Source: JBMOGA01 sp049318625
GTDB lineage: Bacteria > Pseudomonadota > Alphaproteobacteria > Rhizobiales > Hyphomicrobiaceae
Reading direction: 5' to 3'
Length of the DNA: 58,802 nucleotides
Assembly (NCBI GenBank): GCA_049318625.1
Contig: JBMOGA010000018.1
Coordinates: 1 to 58,802, forward strand
Below the pieces are notes generated by a model. It did not search any database. It was not told where the DNA came from and worked only from the letters and a program-made list of their open reading frames with translations. Positions 8,978-18,228 of the stretch are shown piece after piece. A program made the translations under genes and the position numbers. Each line of letters opens with the position of its first letter. Position 1 is the stretch's first letter.

Positions 8978-9724
8978 CTAGCGCCGACCGTCCCGCGCCA
9001 GCAACTCGACGAGACGCACGCGCGCCTCGGGCAGCGCCAGCCCACGCCCTTCGAGCACGCGGTGCAGCAGGAAATGGCCGGTCAGCCGGAATCCGTCAGC
9101 CACACCGTCGCCGCCGGCCGACGCCACCGCCGTCCCCGGCAGCCGCGGCCTCAGAAACGGCGGCAAGGCCAGCAGCTTGTCGCGGTACGGCTCCCCGGCG
9201 GAGGCCGAGACGGCACGCCCGGTCCGCGGCGACACGTAGATCAGGGCATCATTGTCGCCCGTCACCGCACAACTCGCCAGATCGAGCCCGAAACCGAGTT
9301 CGTCGAGCAGCGCCAGTTCCCAGCGCACCAGCAGCGTCGGCCACGTCGTGACGTCGTCCAGAAACCCGAGCACGAACAGTGTGATCTCGTAGAGGTTGGG
9401 GTGGGGGTCGCGCTCCGGCAAGAGCCGCGCCAGCGAGGCCATCGCGGACAACGCCAGCAAAGCGGGCGGATCGTCGAGGACGGCGGCCGCAAACGCCCGG
9501 CGCGGCTCGACCGTGAAATGGCCGAGCTGTTCGGAAAGACGCGCCTTCCAGACCACATCGACCTGGTTGCCCGTCTGCAGCACGGGCCTCAGTTTGCGCG
9601 ACCGCCCGCCGTGCACGAGCCCGTTGTGGCGGCCATGATCGCGCGTCAGGATGTCCGCCACCACGGCCGTTTCGCCGTGGGACCGCACGCCGAGCACAAT
9701 GCCTTCATCGGTCCATTCCATCAT
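8978..9724 (-). CDS. recO: DNA repair protein RecO
   Basis: 248 residues. The N-terminal OB-fold begins MEWTDEGIVLGVRSHGETAVVADILTRDHGRHNGLVHGGRSRK, the RecO pattern. The remaining part, helical with a degenerate C-terminal region, fits. RecO loads RecA with RecF/RecR in gap repair. Two tandem ATG codons occur at the start. It is the last gene of the era-linked block, as in most rhizobia. Confidence 0.95.
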   Translation of the reverse strand: MMEWTDEGIVLGVRSHGETAVVADILTRDHGRHNGLVHGGRSRKLRPVLQTGNQVDVVWKARLSEQLGHFTVEPRRAFAAAVLDDPPALLALSAMASLARLLPERDPHPNLYEITLFVLGFLDDVTTWPTLLVRWELALLDELGFGLDLASCAVTGDNDALIYVSPRTGRAVSASAGEPYRDKLLALPPFLRPRLPGTAVASAGGDGVADGFRLTGHFLLHRVLEGRGLALPEARVRLVELLARDGRR

Positions 9725-9796
9725 GGGCAGTCTAACCGGTCCGGTTGAAACTGGCGCACCGTGTCGGAACGATCCTTCGTCGCAGTGCCGCGGCCC

Positions 9797-10162
9797 TCAG
9801 GTGTCGATGCCACCGCGCGGATTTGACAGACCTTTCGGTACGACCTGCTTGATGGTGCACGGGCGGGCACTGGCGCGGCACACGACCAGCCCTTCGGCCG
9901 GACGGCAGACCAGCGCCCGGTCGGTCGCGACCCGCCACGCCTCATAGCCGGTGCCGAGCCGAGAAGCCCCTTCGCGCCAGCCGTCCAGGGCCTTTCGGCG
10001 CGCCCCAGCTTCGCTCTTGTCTGCCCCCTCGGCCACGACGATCGCACCGCAGATGCGAACCGCCGCCCGCGCCTCCGCGGCCACGACCACAAGACCGACG
10101 GCCGCGACGATCGAAGCGACGGCCCGTGCAGGACGCTGGTCTCTGCATACGCGGCGCACCAT
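9797..10162 (-). CDS. Small exported protein of unknown function between era and recO
   Basis: 121 residues. The N-terminal 34 residues look like a signal peptide (basic RDQRPAR, hydrophobic VASIVAAVGLVVVAAEARA). The mature part contains four cysteines (RICG, VCRP, VVCR, PCTI) and a G-Y-E-A-W motif. The gene lies in the block with only 9 bp to era, so it is probably co-transcribed. No function recognised. Confidence 0.65.
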   Translation of the reverse strand: MVRRVCRDQRPARAVASIVAAVGLVVVAAEARAAVRICGAIVVAEGADKSEAGARRKALDGWREGASRLGTGYEAWRVATDRALVCRPAEGLVVCRASARPCTIKQVVPKGLSNPRGGIDT

Positions 10163-10171
10163 CTCAACCCC

Positions 10172-11110
10172 TCACTCTTTCGGGAACGGCAGTCCCATCT
10201 CGCGGTAGCGCTCGGGATCGTTCTCCCAGCCCTCCCGCACCTTGACGAACAGGAACAGGTGCACCGGACGCTCGACGATGTCCGCGATCTCGGCCCGCGA
10301 CTCGCTCGAGATCTGCTTGATGGTCCGCCCGGACTTGCCGAGCACGATCGCCTTCTGGCTGTCCCGCTCGACGAAGATCGTCTGCTCGATCCGGATCGAC
10401 CGGTTGCGCATCTCGGTCCAGGCCGTCGTCTCGACGGTGATGGCGTACGGCAGTTCGTCGTGGAGCCAGTGATAGATCTTTTCCCGCGTGATCTCGGCCG
10501 CCATCAGCCGCATGGGCGTGTCGGAAACCTCGTCCGCCGGGTAGTGCCAGGGTCCCGGCCGCATCGCCGCCGCAAGGGCGCGGCGCAGCTCGTCGAGGCC
10601 GCCGCCCTCGAGCGCCGAGATCATGAACACGCCGTCGAACGCCAGCCGCCGCGTGATCTCGGCAGCGAGCCCCAGCAGCTTGTCCTTCTCGCGCAGCCGA
10701 TCGACCTTGTTCAGGACCAGCAGCTTGGGCGAGCCAACACCCTGCAGCTTGTCGAGAATGGCACCGACCGCATCGTCGAGGCCCTTGGCGGCGTCGACCA
10801 CCAGCGCCACCAGATCGGCCTCTCCGGCCCCGCCCCAGGCCGCATCGACCATCGCCCGGTCGAGCCGGCGACGCGGTGCGAAGATGCCGGGCGTGTCGAT
10901 GAACACGATCTGGCTCGGGCCGTCGATGGCGATGCCGCGGATCGGCACGCGCGTCGTCTGCACCTTGTGGCTGACGATCGCGACCTTGGTGCCGACCAGT
11001 GCATTGACCAGCGTCGACTTGCCGGCGTTCGGCGCGCCGATGATGGCGACGAAACCGAAGCGCGTTTCGCCTTCGGACCGCTCACCGGTCGCGGAAGGTG
11101 CGTCAACCAT
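10172..11110 (-). CDS. era: GTPase Era
   Basis: 312 residues from ATG 11110, whose first codons overlap the end of rnc by 8 bp. G motifs are present: GAPNAGKST (G1), DTPGI (G3), LNKVDR (G4). The C-terminal KH domain shows ETTAWTEMRNRSIRIEQTIFVER and IKQISSESRAEIADIVERPVHL. Era binds the 3' end of 16S rRNA and assists 30S maturation. The rnc-era order is conserved widely. Confidence 0.96.
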   Translation of the reverse strand: MVDAPSATGERSEGETRFGFVAIIGAPNAGKSTLVNALVGTKVAIVSHKVQTTRVPIRGIAIDGPSQIVFIDTPGIFAPRRRLDRAMVDAAWGGAGEADLVALVVDAAKGLDDAVGAILDKLQGVGSPKLLVLNKVDRLREKDKLLGLAAEITRRLAFDGVFMISALEGGGLDELRRALAAAMRPGPWHYPADEVSDTPMRLMAAEITREKIYHWLHDELPYAITVETTAWTEMRNRSIRIEQTIFVERDSQKAIVLGKSGRTIKQISSESRAEIADIVERPVHLFLFVKVREGWENDPERYREMGLPFPKE

Positions 11111-11804
11111 GATGGGCCTTCCAGACGCCCTCTCGCGAGAGGAACGCCATTGCCGCGGCTTGCTCCGCGGCGCGCTTCGACGTTCCCTCGCCGCTGGCAG
11201 GCTTGCAACCCTTGATCCGGACCTCGGACAGGAACCGCGGGGCATGGTCGGGGCCGCTACGCTCCAGTTCCATGTAGTCGGGAAGTTCGAGACCGCGGCC
11301 CTGCGCCCATTCCTGCAACGCCGACTTGGCGTCGACCGAGACGGCCGGCAGCTTCTCGAGTTCGCCCGCCCACAGCGTGCGAATGATGGTCCGCGCCGCG
11401 TCGTAGCCGGCCTCGATCAGAACCGCGCCGAGCAGCGCCTCCACCGCATCGGCCAGGATCGTGTCCTTGTCGCGGCCGCCGCTCTCCGCCTCGCTGCCGG
11501 ACAGGATGATATGCGGCCCCAGTTTGATGTTTCGCCCAATCGCGGCACAGGTTCCGCCACGCACCAGCCGATTGAACCGGCGCGCCAGATCGCCTTCGCT
11601 CGCCTCGGGAAAGGTCTCACACAGCAGTTCCGCGATCGCCAGTCCGAGCACGCGGTCGCCCAGGAACTCGAGACGCTCGTTGTCCTTGACGGTCTTGCCG
11701 GTACGCGCGCTCGCATGGGTGAGCGCGCGTTTGAGCAGGGCGCGATCCTTGAACCTGTGGCCGAGTGTCGTCTCCAGCGCGGTCGACTTGGTCGTTTTCT
11801 TCAT
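11103..11804 (-). CDS. rnc: Ribonuclease III
   Basis: 233 residues if started at the ATG encoding MKKTTKSTALETTLGHRFKD. The RNase III signature NERLEFLGDRVLGLAIAE is at about residue 40. The C-terminal dsRNA-binding domain runs from DAKSALQEWAQGRGLELPDY to TSKRAAEQAAAMAFL. It processes rRNA precursors and double-stranded RNA. No clear ribosome binding site precedes the ATG and the frame is open upstream, so the start is uncertain. Confidence 0.94.
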   Translation of the reverse strand: MKKTTKSTALETTLGHRFKDRALLKRALTHASARTGKTVKDNERLEFLGDRVLGLAIAELLCETFPEASEGDLARRFNRLVRGGTCAAIGRNIKLGPHIILSGSEAESGGRDKDTILADAVEALLGAVLIEAGYDAARTIIRTLWAGELEKLPAVSVDAKSALQEWAQGRGLELPDYMELERSGPDHAPRFLSEVRIKGCKPASGEGTSKRAAEQAAAMAFLSREGVWKAHHG

Positions 11805-11886
11805 AGCCAGCCAGGAGGGAAGCAACCGGTCCGGCATCCACCGCGCGGTCTCACTCAGAGAGACGAGACGACGTGCGAGAGCCACG

Positions 11887-12657
11887 TCAACGAACCAGAT
11901 TGAAGAACCGGTTCCAGCGAATGTCCAGAGGCCAGCGATACGGCGCCAACAGCCGGAAGCTGTTGGGATCATCGAATGCCGCGGAGAAGAAGATGATCTC
12001 GGCGCGTCCCACGAAGTTCTCGAGTGGCACGTAGCCGACACCCCACGAGGCCCGGCTATCGGTGGAATTGTCGCGGTTGTCGCCCATCATGAAGTAATGG
12101 CCGGCCGGCACCTTGTAGGGCCCGACGTTGTCGAACGGGCCATTCGGGTCGCTGTCGAGCACACGATACTTCACGCCGTTCGGCAGGGTCTCCTCGAACA
12201 TCGGGATAGCCCGTTCCGGACCGTCGTCCTCATAGGTCCGGAAATCACCCACCCGCACCTTGGGCACGGGCGTGCCGTTGATGTGCAGCTGTCCCTTGAT
12301 CATCCGGATCTCGTCGCCCGGCAGCCCGATCACCCGCTTGATGTAGTCGACCGAGTTCTCCCGCGGCAGCTTGAACACCGCCACGTCGCCCCGCTTCGGC
12401 TCGCTGCCGAAGACGCGCCCGGAGAACAGATTGAACCCGCCCGGGAACGAAAAGCGGCTGTAGCCGTAAGACAGCTTCGAGACGAACAGGTAGTCCCCGA
12501 CCAGCAGGGTCGACTTCATCGAGCCGGAGGGAATGTTGAAGGGCTGATAGAAGAACACCCGGACCAACATCGCCAACGCGAGGGCCTGGATGACGATCTT
12601 CACGGTCTCCCACCACCCGCTCTCGCGCACTTTCTTGGCGTCGCTCTCCGAGCTCAT
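11887..12657 (-). CDS. lepB: Signal peptidase I
   Basis: 256 residues. A membrane helix at about 18-38 is followed by the catalytic box NIPSGSMKSTLLVGD with nucleophile Ser46, and by YIKRVIGLPGDEI with general base Lys107. Later boxes include PAGHYFMMGDNRDNSTDSR. It cleaves signal peptides on the outer face of the inner membrane. Start chosen at MSSES. It lies between acpS and rnc in the block. Confidence 0.96.
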   Translation of the reverse strand: MSSESDAKKVRESGWWETVKIVIQALALAMLVRVFFYQPFNIPSGSMKSTLLVGDYLFVSKLSYGYSRFSFPGGFNLFSGRVFGSEPKRGDVAVFKLPRENSVDYIKRVIGLPGDEIRMIKGQLHINGTPVPKVRVGDFRTYEDDGPERAIPMFEETLPNGVKYRVLDSDPNGPFDNVGPYKVPAGHYFMMGDNRDNSTDSRASWGVGYVPLENFVGRAEIIFFSAAFDDPNSFRLLAPYRWPLDIRWNRFFNLVR

Positions 12658-12777
12658 AAAAATCGTCTCCCAGCCGAGCCGACCGCGCATTTGCCGCGAG
12701 CCGACCCCCCGCTGGCTATAGCCGTTTAGCCCGACCCGCGCAAATCGCAGCTCGCAGACCGGCCGGGCCGCCCCGCC

Positions 12778-13194
12778 CTAGCCACGCCGGTCCGACTTGA
12801 GCGGCAGCGCAGAGATTATGACGACCGCCTCGGCCAGCGGGTAGTCGTCGGTCAAGGTGAGATCGATCCGCGCCTCGTGCCCGTCCGGCGTAAGGTCCAC
12901 CAGCCGGGCGAGCGCCCCGCCGGTGAGCTTCAGGGTCGGCCGGCCCGACGGCAGGTTGACCACGCCCATGTCGCGCCAGAACACGCCGTGCCGCAATCCG
13001 GTGCCGAGTGCCTTGGCGCAGGCCTCCTTGGCCGCGAACCGCCGGGCATAGGAGGCGGCCCGCTGTGCCCGCCGCTCGGACTTCGACTGCTCGACGTCCG
13101 TGAACACGCGCTCGATGAACCGCCGGCCGAACCTTTCGAGTGTCTGCTCGATGCGGCGGATGTCCACCAGATCGTTGCCGAGCCCGATGATCAT
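12778..13194 (-). CDS. acpS: Holo-[acyl-carrier-protein] synthase
   Basis: 138 residues. The N-terminal MIIGLGNDLVDIRRIE carries the conserved magnesium-binding Asp, and RRFAAKEACAKALGTG is the second signature. It transfers the phosphopantetheine arm from CoA to acyl carrier protein. The ATG overlaps the pdxJ stop by 4 bp, so translation is coupled. Upstream codons of the frame belong to pdxJ. Confidence 0.96.
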   Translation of the reverse strand: MIIGLGNDLVDIRRIEQTLERFGRRFIERVFTDVEQSKSERRAQRAASYARRFAAKEACAKALGTGLRHGVFWRDMGVVNLPSGRPTLKLTGGALARLVDLTPDGHEARIDLTLTDDYPLAEAVVIISALPLKSDRRG

Positions 13195-13970
13195 GCGCTC
13201 TCGCGACCCGCCACTGAGGCCCGTGCCTCGTCCATCAGCGCGCGCATGCGCCGGATCGCGGAATGCAAACCGCCGAAAATCGCCTCGCCGATGAGGAAAT
13301 GGCCGATGTTGAGCTCGACGACCTCGGGGAGGCGTGCCACCGGACCGACTGTGTTGTAGGTGAGGCCGTGACCGGCATGCACCTCGAGGCCCTGCGCGGC
13401 CGCGTGTCGGGCCGCCTGCGCCAATCGCTCGATCTCGCGGGCCGTGCCGGCCGCGTCGTTCTCCATCGCCCGCTCGCAATAGGTGCCGGTGTGCAGCTCG
13501 ACCACCTGCGCGCCGAGCCGGCGCGCCGCATCGATCTGGCGCGGGTCCGGCTCGATGAACAGCGACACCCGGATGCCGACGTCGGCGAGGGCACGCACAT
13601 ACCCCGCCAAATGGTTTTCGCCGCCCGCCACATCCAGGCCACCCTCGGTCGTCCGCTCCTCGCGCTTCTCGGGCACCAGACAACAGGCATGCGGAACGTG
13701 GCGCAGCGCGATGGCCAGCATCTCGTCGGTGGCCGCCATCTCGAGATTGAGCGGCCGCGTCAGTTCGACCTTGAGCCGGGCGATATCGGCATCCGCGATG
13801 TGGCGGCGATCCTCGCGCAGATGCGCCGTTATGCCGTCGGCGCCGGCCTCGATCGCAAGGTGGGCGGCCCGAAGCGGATCGGGATGGCGTCCGCCCCGCG
13901 CGTTGCGGATGGTCGCAACGTGATCGATGTTGATGCCGAGGCGCTGATAGGGAACGCGGCCGAGCGACAT
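13191..13970 (-). CDS. pdxJ: Pyridoxine 5'-phosphate synthase
   Basis: 259 residues. Diagnostic motifs: LGINIDHVATIRNARGG at the N-terminus, GADGITAHLREDRRHI, ELHTGTYCE, and AGHGLTYNTV near the C-terminus. PdxJ condenses 3-amino-1-hydroxyacetone phosphate with deoxyxylulose 5-phosphate to make vitamin B6. The pdxJ-acpS coupling is a classical arrangement. Confidence 0.96.
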   Translation of the reverse strand: MSLGRVPYQRLGINIDHVATIRNARGGRHPDPLRAAHLAIEAGADGITAHLREDRRHIADADIARLKVELTRPLNLEMAATDEMLAIALRHVPHACCLVPEKREERTTEGGLDVAGGENHLAGYVRALADVGIRVSLFIEPDPRQIDAARRLGAQVVELHTGTYCERAMENDAAGTAREIERLAQAARHAAAQGLEVHAGHGLTYNTVGPVARLPEVVELNIGHFLIGEAIFGGLHSAIRRMRALMDEARASVAGRESA

Positions 13971-13993
13971 GTCTCCAGCTCCGAGATTGTTTC

Positions 13994-14013
13994 GGCCGGT
14001 CTCATAACCGGCC
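13994..14013. terminator. Hairpin between rsh and pdxJ
   Basis: GGCCGGT/ACCGGCC stem with a 6-nt loop in the 65-bp gap after the rsh stop. The tail is only weakly T-rich. It could terminate or attenuate transcription into pdxJ. Confidence 0.35.
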
Positions 14014-14035
14014 CGTCGTTTCTATAGCAGCCGCA

Positions 14036-16255
14036 TCAGCCGAATTCACGCTCCACGCGGCTGACCACCGGCTTCTGGCGCAGCCCGGCGATGATGCCGT
14101 TGAGATGCTCGAGATCGAACACTTCGACCTCGATCATCATGTCCGTGAAGTCCGCCTCTCGCCGCAGCATGCGGAGGTTGTCGATGTTGCCGTCCGCTTC
14201 GCCGATCACCTGGGCGATCTGGGCGAGGCAGCCGGGCTCGTTGACGGCGGTCACGTGGAGTTGGGCCGGAAAGCGCACCGGATGCTCCGGATCGACGTCC
14301 CAGGTGACGTCGATCCAGCGGGCATTCTCGTAGTCCTTGAGGTGCGGCGAGTGGATCTGGAAGATCCGAATTCCCTCGCCCGGCAGCAGCACACCGACGA
14401 TGCGGTCACCCGGCACGGCGCCCGACTCGGCGAAATTCACCGGCACATCGCCCGTCTCGCCGCGCACCGGCACGGGCGACGCGCGATCCAGCGCATCACT
14501 GTCGCCGACGATGCGGAATTTGAGGCCCGCGACCTTCGAAAGGTTGAACCAGCCCTCTTCGCCCTGTGTCCGGTCGAACCGGTTGCGCGGCTTGTAGGAC
14601 GGGCTCGGCGGCGTGCTGGCATCCGGCGCGACCGCCCGCACGACATCCTGCACCGCCAGCTCGCCCCGGCCGACGGCGGCCAGCATGTCGTCGGCCGTCT
14701 TGTGGGCGAGCCGCGGAGCGATCTTTTTCATCAGCTCTTCCGAAAGCTCGAGACCGAGTTTCTGGAATCTGGCTGCCAGCAGGCGCCGTCCGAGCTCCGA
14801 CCATTGCTGGCGCGCCGCGTCGCGCGTGGCGCGCCGGATGGCGGCCCGCGCCCGGCCGGTGACGGCGATGCGTTCCCAGGCCGGCGGCGGGCTCTGGCTC
14901 TTGGCGGTGAGGATCACCACCTCGTCGCCGTTGCGCAGCACCGTCGACAACGGCATCTGCCGCCCGTTGAGCAGCGAACCCACGGCCGAGTTGCCGATGT
15001 CGGTGTGGACGGCATAGGCGAAGTCGATCGGTGTCGCCCCGCGCGGCAGCGCGATCAGCCGCCCTTTCGGCGTGAAGCAGAACACCTGATCCTGGAACAG
15101 CTCGAGCTTGGTGTGCTCCAGGAACTCTTCCGGATTGTTGCCTTCGAGCAGCGTCTCGACCAGCCGGCGCAGCCACACGTAGGGCCCGCTATCCTTGTCG
15201 AATGCCAACCGCGCGCCGTTGCGCACGTCCTTGTAGAGCACGTGCGCCGCGACGCCGTACTCGGCGATGTTGTGCATGTCGCGCGTGCGGATCTGCAGCT
15301 CGACGCGCTGGTGACGCGGCCCGACGATCGTCGTGTGGATCGACTGGTAGCCGTTCTGCTTGGGCGTCGAGATGTAATCCTTGAAGCGCCCGGGAACGGT
15401 GCGCCACGTCATGTGAACGAGCCCGAGGATCCGATAGCAGTCGTCGACGCGCTGCGTGATGACGCGGAACCCGTAGATGTCCGAAAGCTGCTCCAGCGAG
15501 ATGTTCTTGCTCTCCATCTTGCGCCAGATGGAGTAGGGCTTCTTCTCCCGCCCGCGAACCTCGGCGTCGATGCCGGCTTCCGCGAGCTTGGCGCCCAGCG
15601 CCTGCGTGATCTCCTCGACCAGCCCGCGGTTGCGTTCGCGCAGCGCCGACAGCCGCTCGGTGATCGCCTGATGCGCCTCGGGATAGGCCCAGCGGAACGC
15701 GTGCTGCTCCAATTCCTCGCGCAGCGACTGCATGCCCATGCGCCCGGCCAGCGGCGCGTAGATCTCGAGCGTCTCTTCCGAGATCGTCTTGCGCTTCTCG
15801 GGCCGCATGTGCTCGAGCGTGCGCATGTTGTGGAGCCGGTCCGCCAGCTTGACCAGCAGGACGCGGATGTCGGTCGAGATGGCGATCAGCAGTTTGCGGA
15901 AATTCTCGGCCTGCTCGGCCTTCTTGGAAACGAGATCGAGCCGGCGGATCTTGGTCAGCCCGTCGACCAGGCGCCCGATCTCGGGGCCGAACAGCGTGTC
16001 GATCTCGGCTCGCGTCGCGTCGGTGTCCTCGATGACGTCGTGGAGCAGCGCGGTCGCGATCGTCGCGTCGTCCAGTTTGAGATCCGTCAGGATTGCCGCA
16101 ACTTCGAGCGGATGCGTGAAGTACGGCGCGCCCGAGGCCCGCTTCTGGTGGCTGTGCGCCTTCATGGCATAGACGTAGGCGCGGTTGAGCAGCGCCTCGT
16201 CCGCCTTCGGATCGTAGGCGAGCACGCGCTCCACGAGCTCGTACTGCCGCATCAT
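14036..16255 (-). CDS. Bifunctional (p)ppGpp synthetase/hydrolase (RSH)
   Basis: 739 residues, full RSH length. The HD hydrolase domain contains YFTHPLEVAAIL and LLHDVIEDTDAT, with both metal histidines. The synthetase domain contains EKKPYSIWRKMESK and TPKQNGYQSIHTT. TGS follows (VFCFTPKGRLIALPRGATPIDFAYAVHTDIG), and a C-terminal ACT domain (LHVTAVNEPGCLAQIAQVIGEADGNI). Since both catalytic halves are intact it should make and degrade the alarmone, as the single long RSH of most alphaproteobacteria does. rpoZ is 58 bp upstream. Confidence 0.96.
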   Translation of the reverse strand: MMRQYELVERVLAYDPKADEALLNRAYVYAMKAHSHQKRASGAPYFTHPLEVAAILTDLKLDDATIATALLHDVIEDTDATRAEIDTLFGPEIGRLVDGLTKIRRLDLVSKKAEQAENFRKLLIAISTDIRVLLVKLADRLHNMRTLEHMRPEKRKTISEETLEIYAPLAGRMGMQSLREELEQHAFRWAYPEAHQAITERLSALRERNRGLVEEITQALGAKLAEAGIDAEVRGREKKPYSIWRKMESKNISLEQLSDIYGFRVITQRVDDCYRILGLVHMTWRTVPGRFKDYISTPKQNGYQSIHTTIVGPRHQRVELQIRTRDMHNIAEYGVAAHVLYKDVRNGARLAFDKDSGPYVWLRRLVETLLEGNNPEEFLEHTKLELFQDQVFCFTPKGRLIALPRGATPIDFAYAVHTDIGNSAVGSLLNGRQMPLSTVLRNGDEVVILTAKSQSPPPAWERIAVTGRARAAIRRATRDAARQQWSELGRRLLAARFQKLGLELSEELMKKIAPRLAHKTADDMLAAVGRGELAVQDVVRAVAPDASTPPSPSYKPRNRFDRTQGEEGWFNLSKVAGLKFRIVGDSDALDRASPVPVRGETGDVPVNFAESGAVPGDRIVGVLLPGEGIRIFQIHSPHLKDYENARWIDVTWDVDPEHPVRFPAQLHVTAVNEPGCLAQIAQVIGEADGNIDNLRMLRREADFTDMMIEVEVFDLEHLNGIIAGLRQKPVVSRVEREFG

Positions 16256-16313
16256 GACAAGCCACCCATGGCGGCACCCAAGCGATTGCGCGAGGTTGTG
16301 TCTCGCCGCCCGC

Positions 16314-16721
16314 TCAGCGCCCGTTGCCGGCCGCGGACGGCTCGGTGGGGGTGAGGCTTTCCATGCCGCGGAGCAGTTGCTCCTCGGTCATGACATCGAC
16401 CACGGCATCGCTCGACTGGTCGTCGCGCCCGAGCATCGGACCGCGCCGGTCGACCGCCACCATCGGCGCCGCAGCCGCTTCGGGCTCGTCGACTTCGGTG
16501 TTCTTCTGGATCGAATGGATGAGACCCTCGCGCATGTCGTCCGGCACGACGGTCCGCTCGGCGATCTCGCGCAGTGCGACGACGGGATGCTTGTCGTTCT
16601 CCTGCGCCACCGTCATCGGGCTGCCGTTGGCGATCGCGCGCGCGCGATGGGCGGCCAGCAGGACCAGCTCGAACCGGTTCGGCACCTTGTCGACGCAATC
16701 CTCGACGGTCACGCGCGCCAT
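16314..16721 (-). CDS. rpoZ: RNA polymerase omega subunit
   Basis: 135 residues. MARVTVEDCVDKVPNRFELVLLAAHRAR is the universal omega start, and NDKHPVVALREIAE follows at about 42-55. The tail after residue 70 is long and acidic, as in rhizobia. It helps fold the beta-prime subunit and is the omega part of the ppGpp binding site on RNA polymerase, so its place directly before rsh is functionally apt. Confidence 0.96.
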   Translation of the reverse strand: MARVTVEDCVDKVPNRFELVLLAAHRARAIANGSPMTVAQENDKHPVVALREIAERTVVPDDMREGLIHSIQKNTEVDEPEAAAAPMVAVDRRGPMLGRDDQSSDAVVDVMTEEQLLRGMESLTPTEPSAAGNGR

Positions 16722-16794
16722 CGTTCACACCCTTGTCGATCAGGATATTGGGACACGCGGGCGCGGCCATCGCGGCGCCCGCCGGAAGCGCTAC

Positions 16795-17421
16795 CTATTG
16801 GCACGGATCGGGAACGAAATCAAGGGCCGGGCGGAGGCTGCGGGGCGCGCGCAACAACCGCGTCAACCTCTGGCCTACCGCCTGCCCCGTTCGTGGATGG
16901 CGCCAATGCGGCGCGACCTCTGCCAGAGGCTCCAGCACGAAGCGCCGATTGGCGGCTTCGGGATGGGGAAGGATCAGCGAACCCCGGATACGTCGCCGAT
17001 GGGGCCGCCCGAGCACCCACCCCCGATAGTCGATGATATCGAGATCGAGCGGGCGCGGGCCGGACGCCCGACAGAACCGCCGACCCGCCCGCCGCTCGAG
17101 GGCCTTGAACAGCCGCAACAGCATCGCGGGGGACAACGACGTGTCGATCGCGGCCACCGCGTTGAGGAAATCCGGCGCGCCGCCGAGCCCCACGGCTCGC
17201 GACACATAGAGACGCGACTGCGCGACCACATATACTCTGTGTTCCGCGAGTGCGCCGATCACCCACTCCAAGGTCTGGCGCGGGGTCCCCATCGCGCCTG
17301 CGACATTTGCACCCAACGCAACCAGAACAAGATCGCGACCTATCAATGGTCGCGCTGATCGCGGGGTGTGCACCAGCCGAGGGATTAACGAACATGTGTC
17401 TTTCACTTGAACTTCATTCAC
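16795..17421 (-). CDS. folK: HPPK, 6-hydroxymethyldihydropterin pyrophosphokinase
   Basis: Up to 208 residues. Family marks: LVALGANVAGAMGTPRQTLEWVI (normally LGSN), APDFLNAVAAIDT, and the signature RPLDLDIIDYRG with both magnesium-binding aspartates. It pyrophosphorylates 6-hydroxymethyl-7,8-dihydropterin in folate synthesis. The first 30 residues are not conserved, so the true start may be an internal GTG/TTG near 17373-17346. The substrate loop has GGAPDF in place of PQPDF-like residues, so this is a slightly divergent member. Confidence 0.88.
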   Translation of the reverse strand: MNEVQVKDTCSLIPRLVHTPRSARPLIGRDLVLVALGANVAGAMGTPRQTLEWVIGALAEHRVYVVAQSRLYVSRAVGLGGAPDFLNAVAAIDTSLSPAMLLRLFKALERRAGRRFCRASGPRPLDLDIIDYRGWVLGRPHRRRIRGSLILPHPEAANRRFVLEPLAEVAPHWRHPRTGQAVGQRLTRLLRAPRSLRPALDFVPDPCQ

Positions 17422-17540
17422 TCCTCATGTCAGAATCAAAGCTCAAGCTTATGCGTTCGTTCTTGCAGGCCGTGATTACCGGCTGTGAGCCGCGCATCCA
17501 GTAACAAACATTTCAGACAAGAAGCCCCATAGAGGACGCC

Positions 17541-18182
17541 ATGCATTTTTACGAGCGTGAACGCACAGCACTCTTCATCGACGGCGCCAACCTTTATGCC
17601 ACGGCCAAGGCGCTCGGCTTCGACATCGATTACAAGCGGCTGCTGTCCATGTTCCGGCAGAAGGTGCTGCTGGTGCGCGCGCTTTATTACACCGCGCTGG
17701 CCGAGGATCAGGAGTATTCGTCGATCCGCCCGCTGATCGATTGGCTGGATTACAACGGCTATACCATGGTCACCAAGCCGACCAAGGAGTTCACGGACTC
17801 GCTCGGCCGGCGCAAGATCAAGGGCAACATGGATATCGAGCTGACCGTCGACGCCATGCGGCTGGCGGACAATCTCGACCATATCGTGCTGTTCTCCGGA
17901 GACGGCGATTTCCGCAGTCTGGTCGCCGCCATCCAGCAAAAGGGCCGCCGCGTCAGCGTGGTCTCGACGCTGCAGACCCAACCGGCGATGGTCGCCGACG
18001 AGTTGCGCCGCCAGGCCGACCAGTTCATCGACCTCGCCGACCTCGAGCAGATGATCTGCCGCGATCCGGCGTCGCGGCCGGTGCGCCCGGAGCGCACGTT
18101 CCCGGCACGCTCCACCCGACCGGCAACGGCCGCCACCGAGCCGGTGTCCTACGGCGACGCCGACCTGCCCGACGAGGACTAG
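17541..18182 (+). CDS. NYN-domain (LabA/DUF88) protein
   Basis: 213 residues. The NYN (PIN-like) nuclease fold appears as ALFIDGANLYATAKALGFDIDY at the start, DIELTVDAMRLADNLDHIVLFSGDGDF at about 97-123 and a following RRVSVVST. The three acidic positions of the fold (D in FIDGAN, D in MDIEL, DGD) are all there. Family members are predicted metal-dependent RNases. The C-terminal 40 residues are a low-complexity Arg/Pro/Ala tail. It is divergent from folK with 119 bp between the starts. Confidence 0.9.
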   Translation: MHFYERERTALFIDGANLYATAKALGFDIDYKRLLSMFRQKVLLVRALYYTALAEDQEYSSIRPLIDWLDYNGYTMVTKPTKEFTDSLGRRKIKGNMDIELTVDAMRLADNLDHIVLFSGDGDFRSLVAAIQQKGRRVSVVSTLQTQPAMVADELRRQADQFIDLADLEQMICRDPASRPVRPERTFPARSTRPATAATEPVSYGDADLPDED

Positions 18183-18228
18183 GTTGCGCGTTCAGGAGCT
18201 GTGGCGAACCGCCGCGTAGAGCACGATC

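Noticed and set aside
14105..16354. 749-codon open frame on the plus strand opposite rsh
   Set aside because: Arg/Asp/Gln-rich translation without domains; a GC-driven shadow of the well-supported rsh gene.
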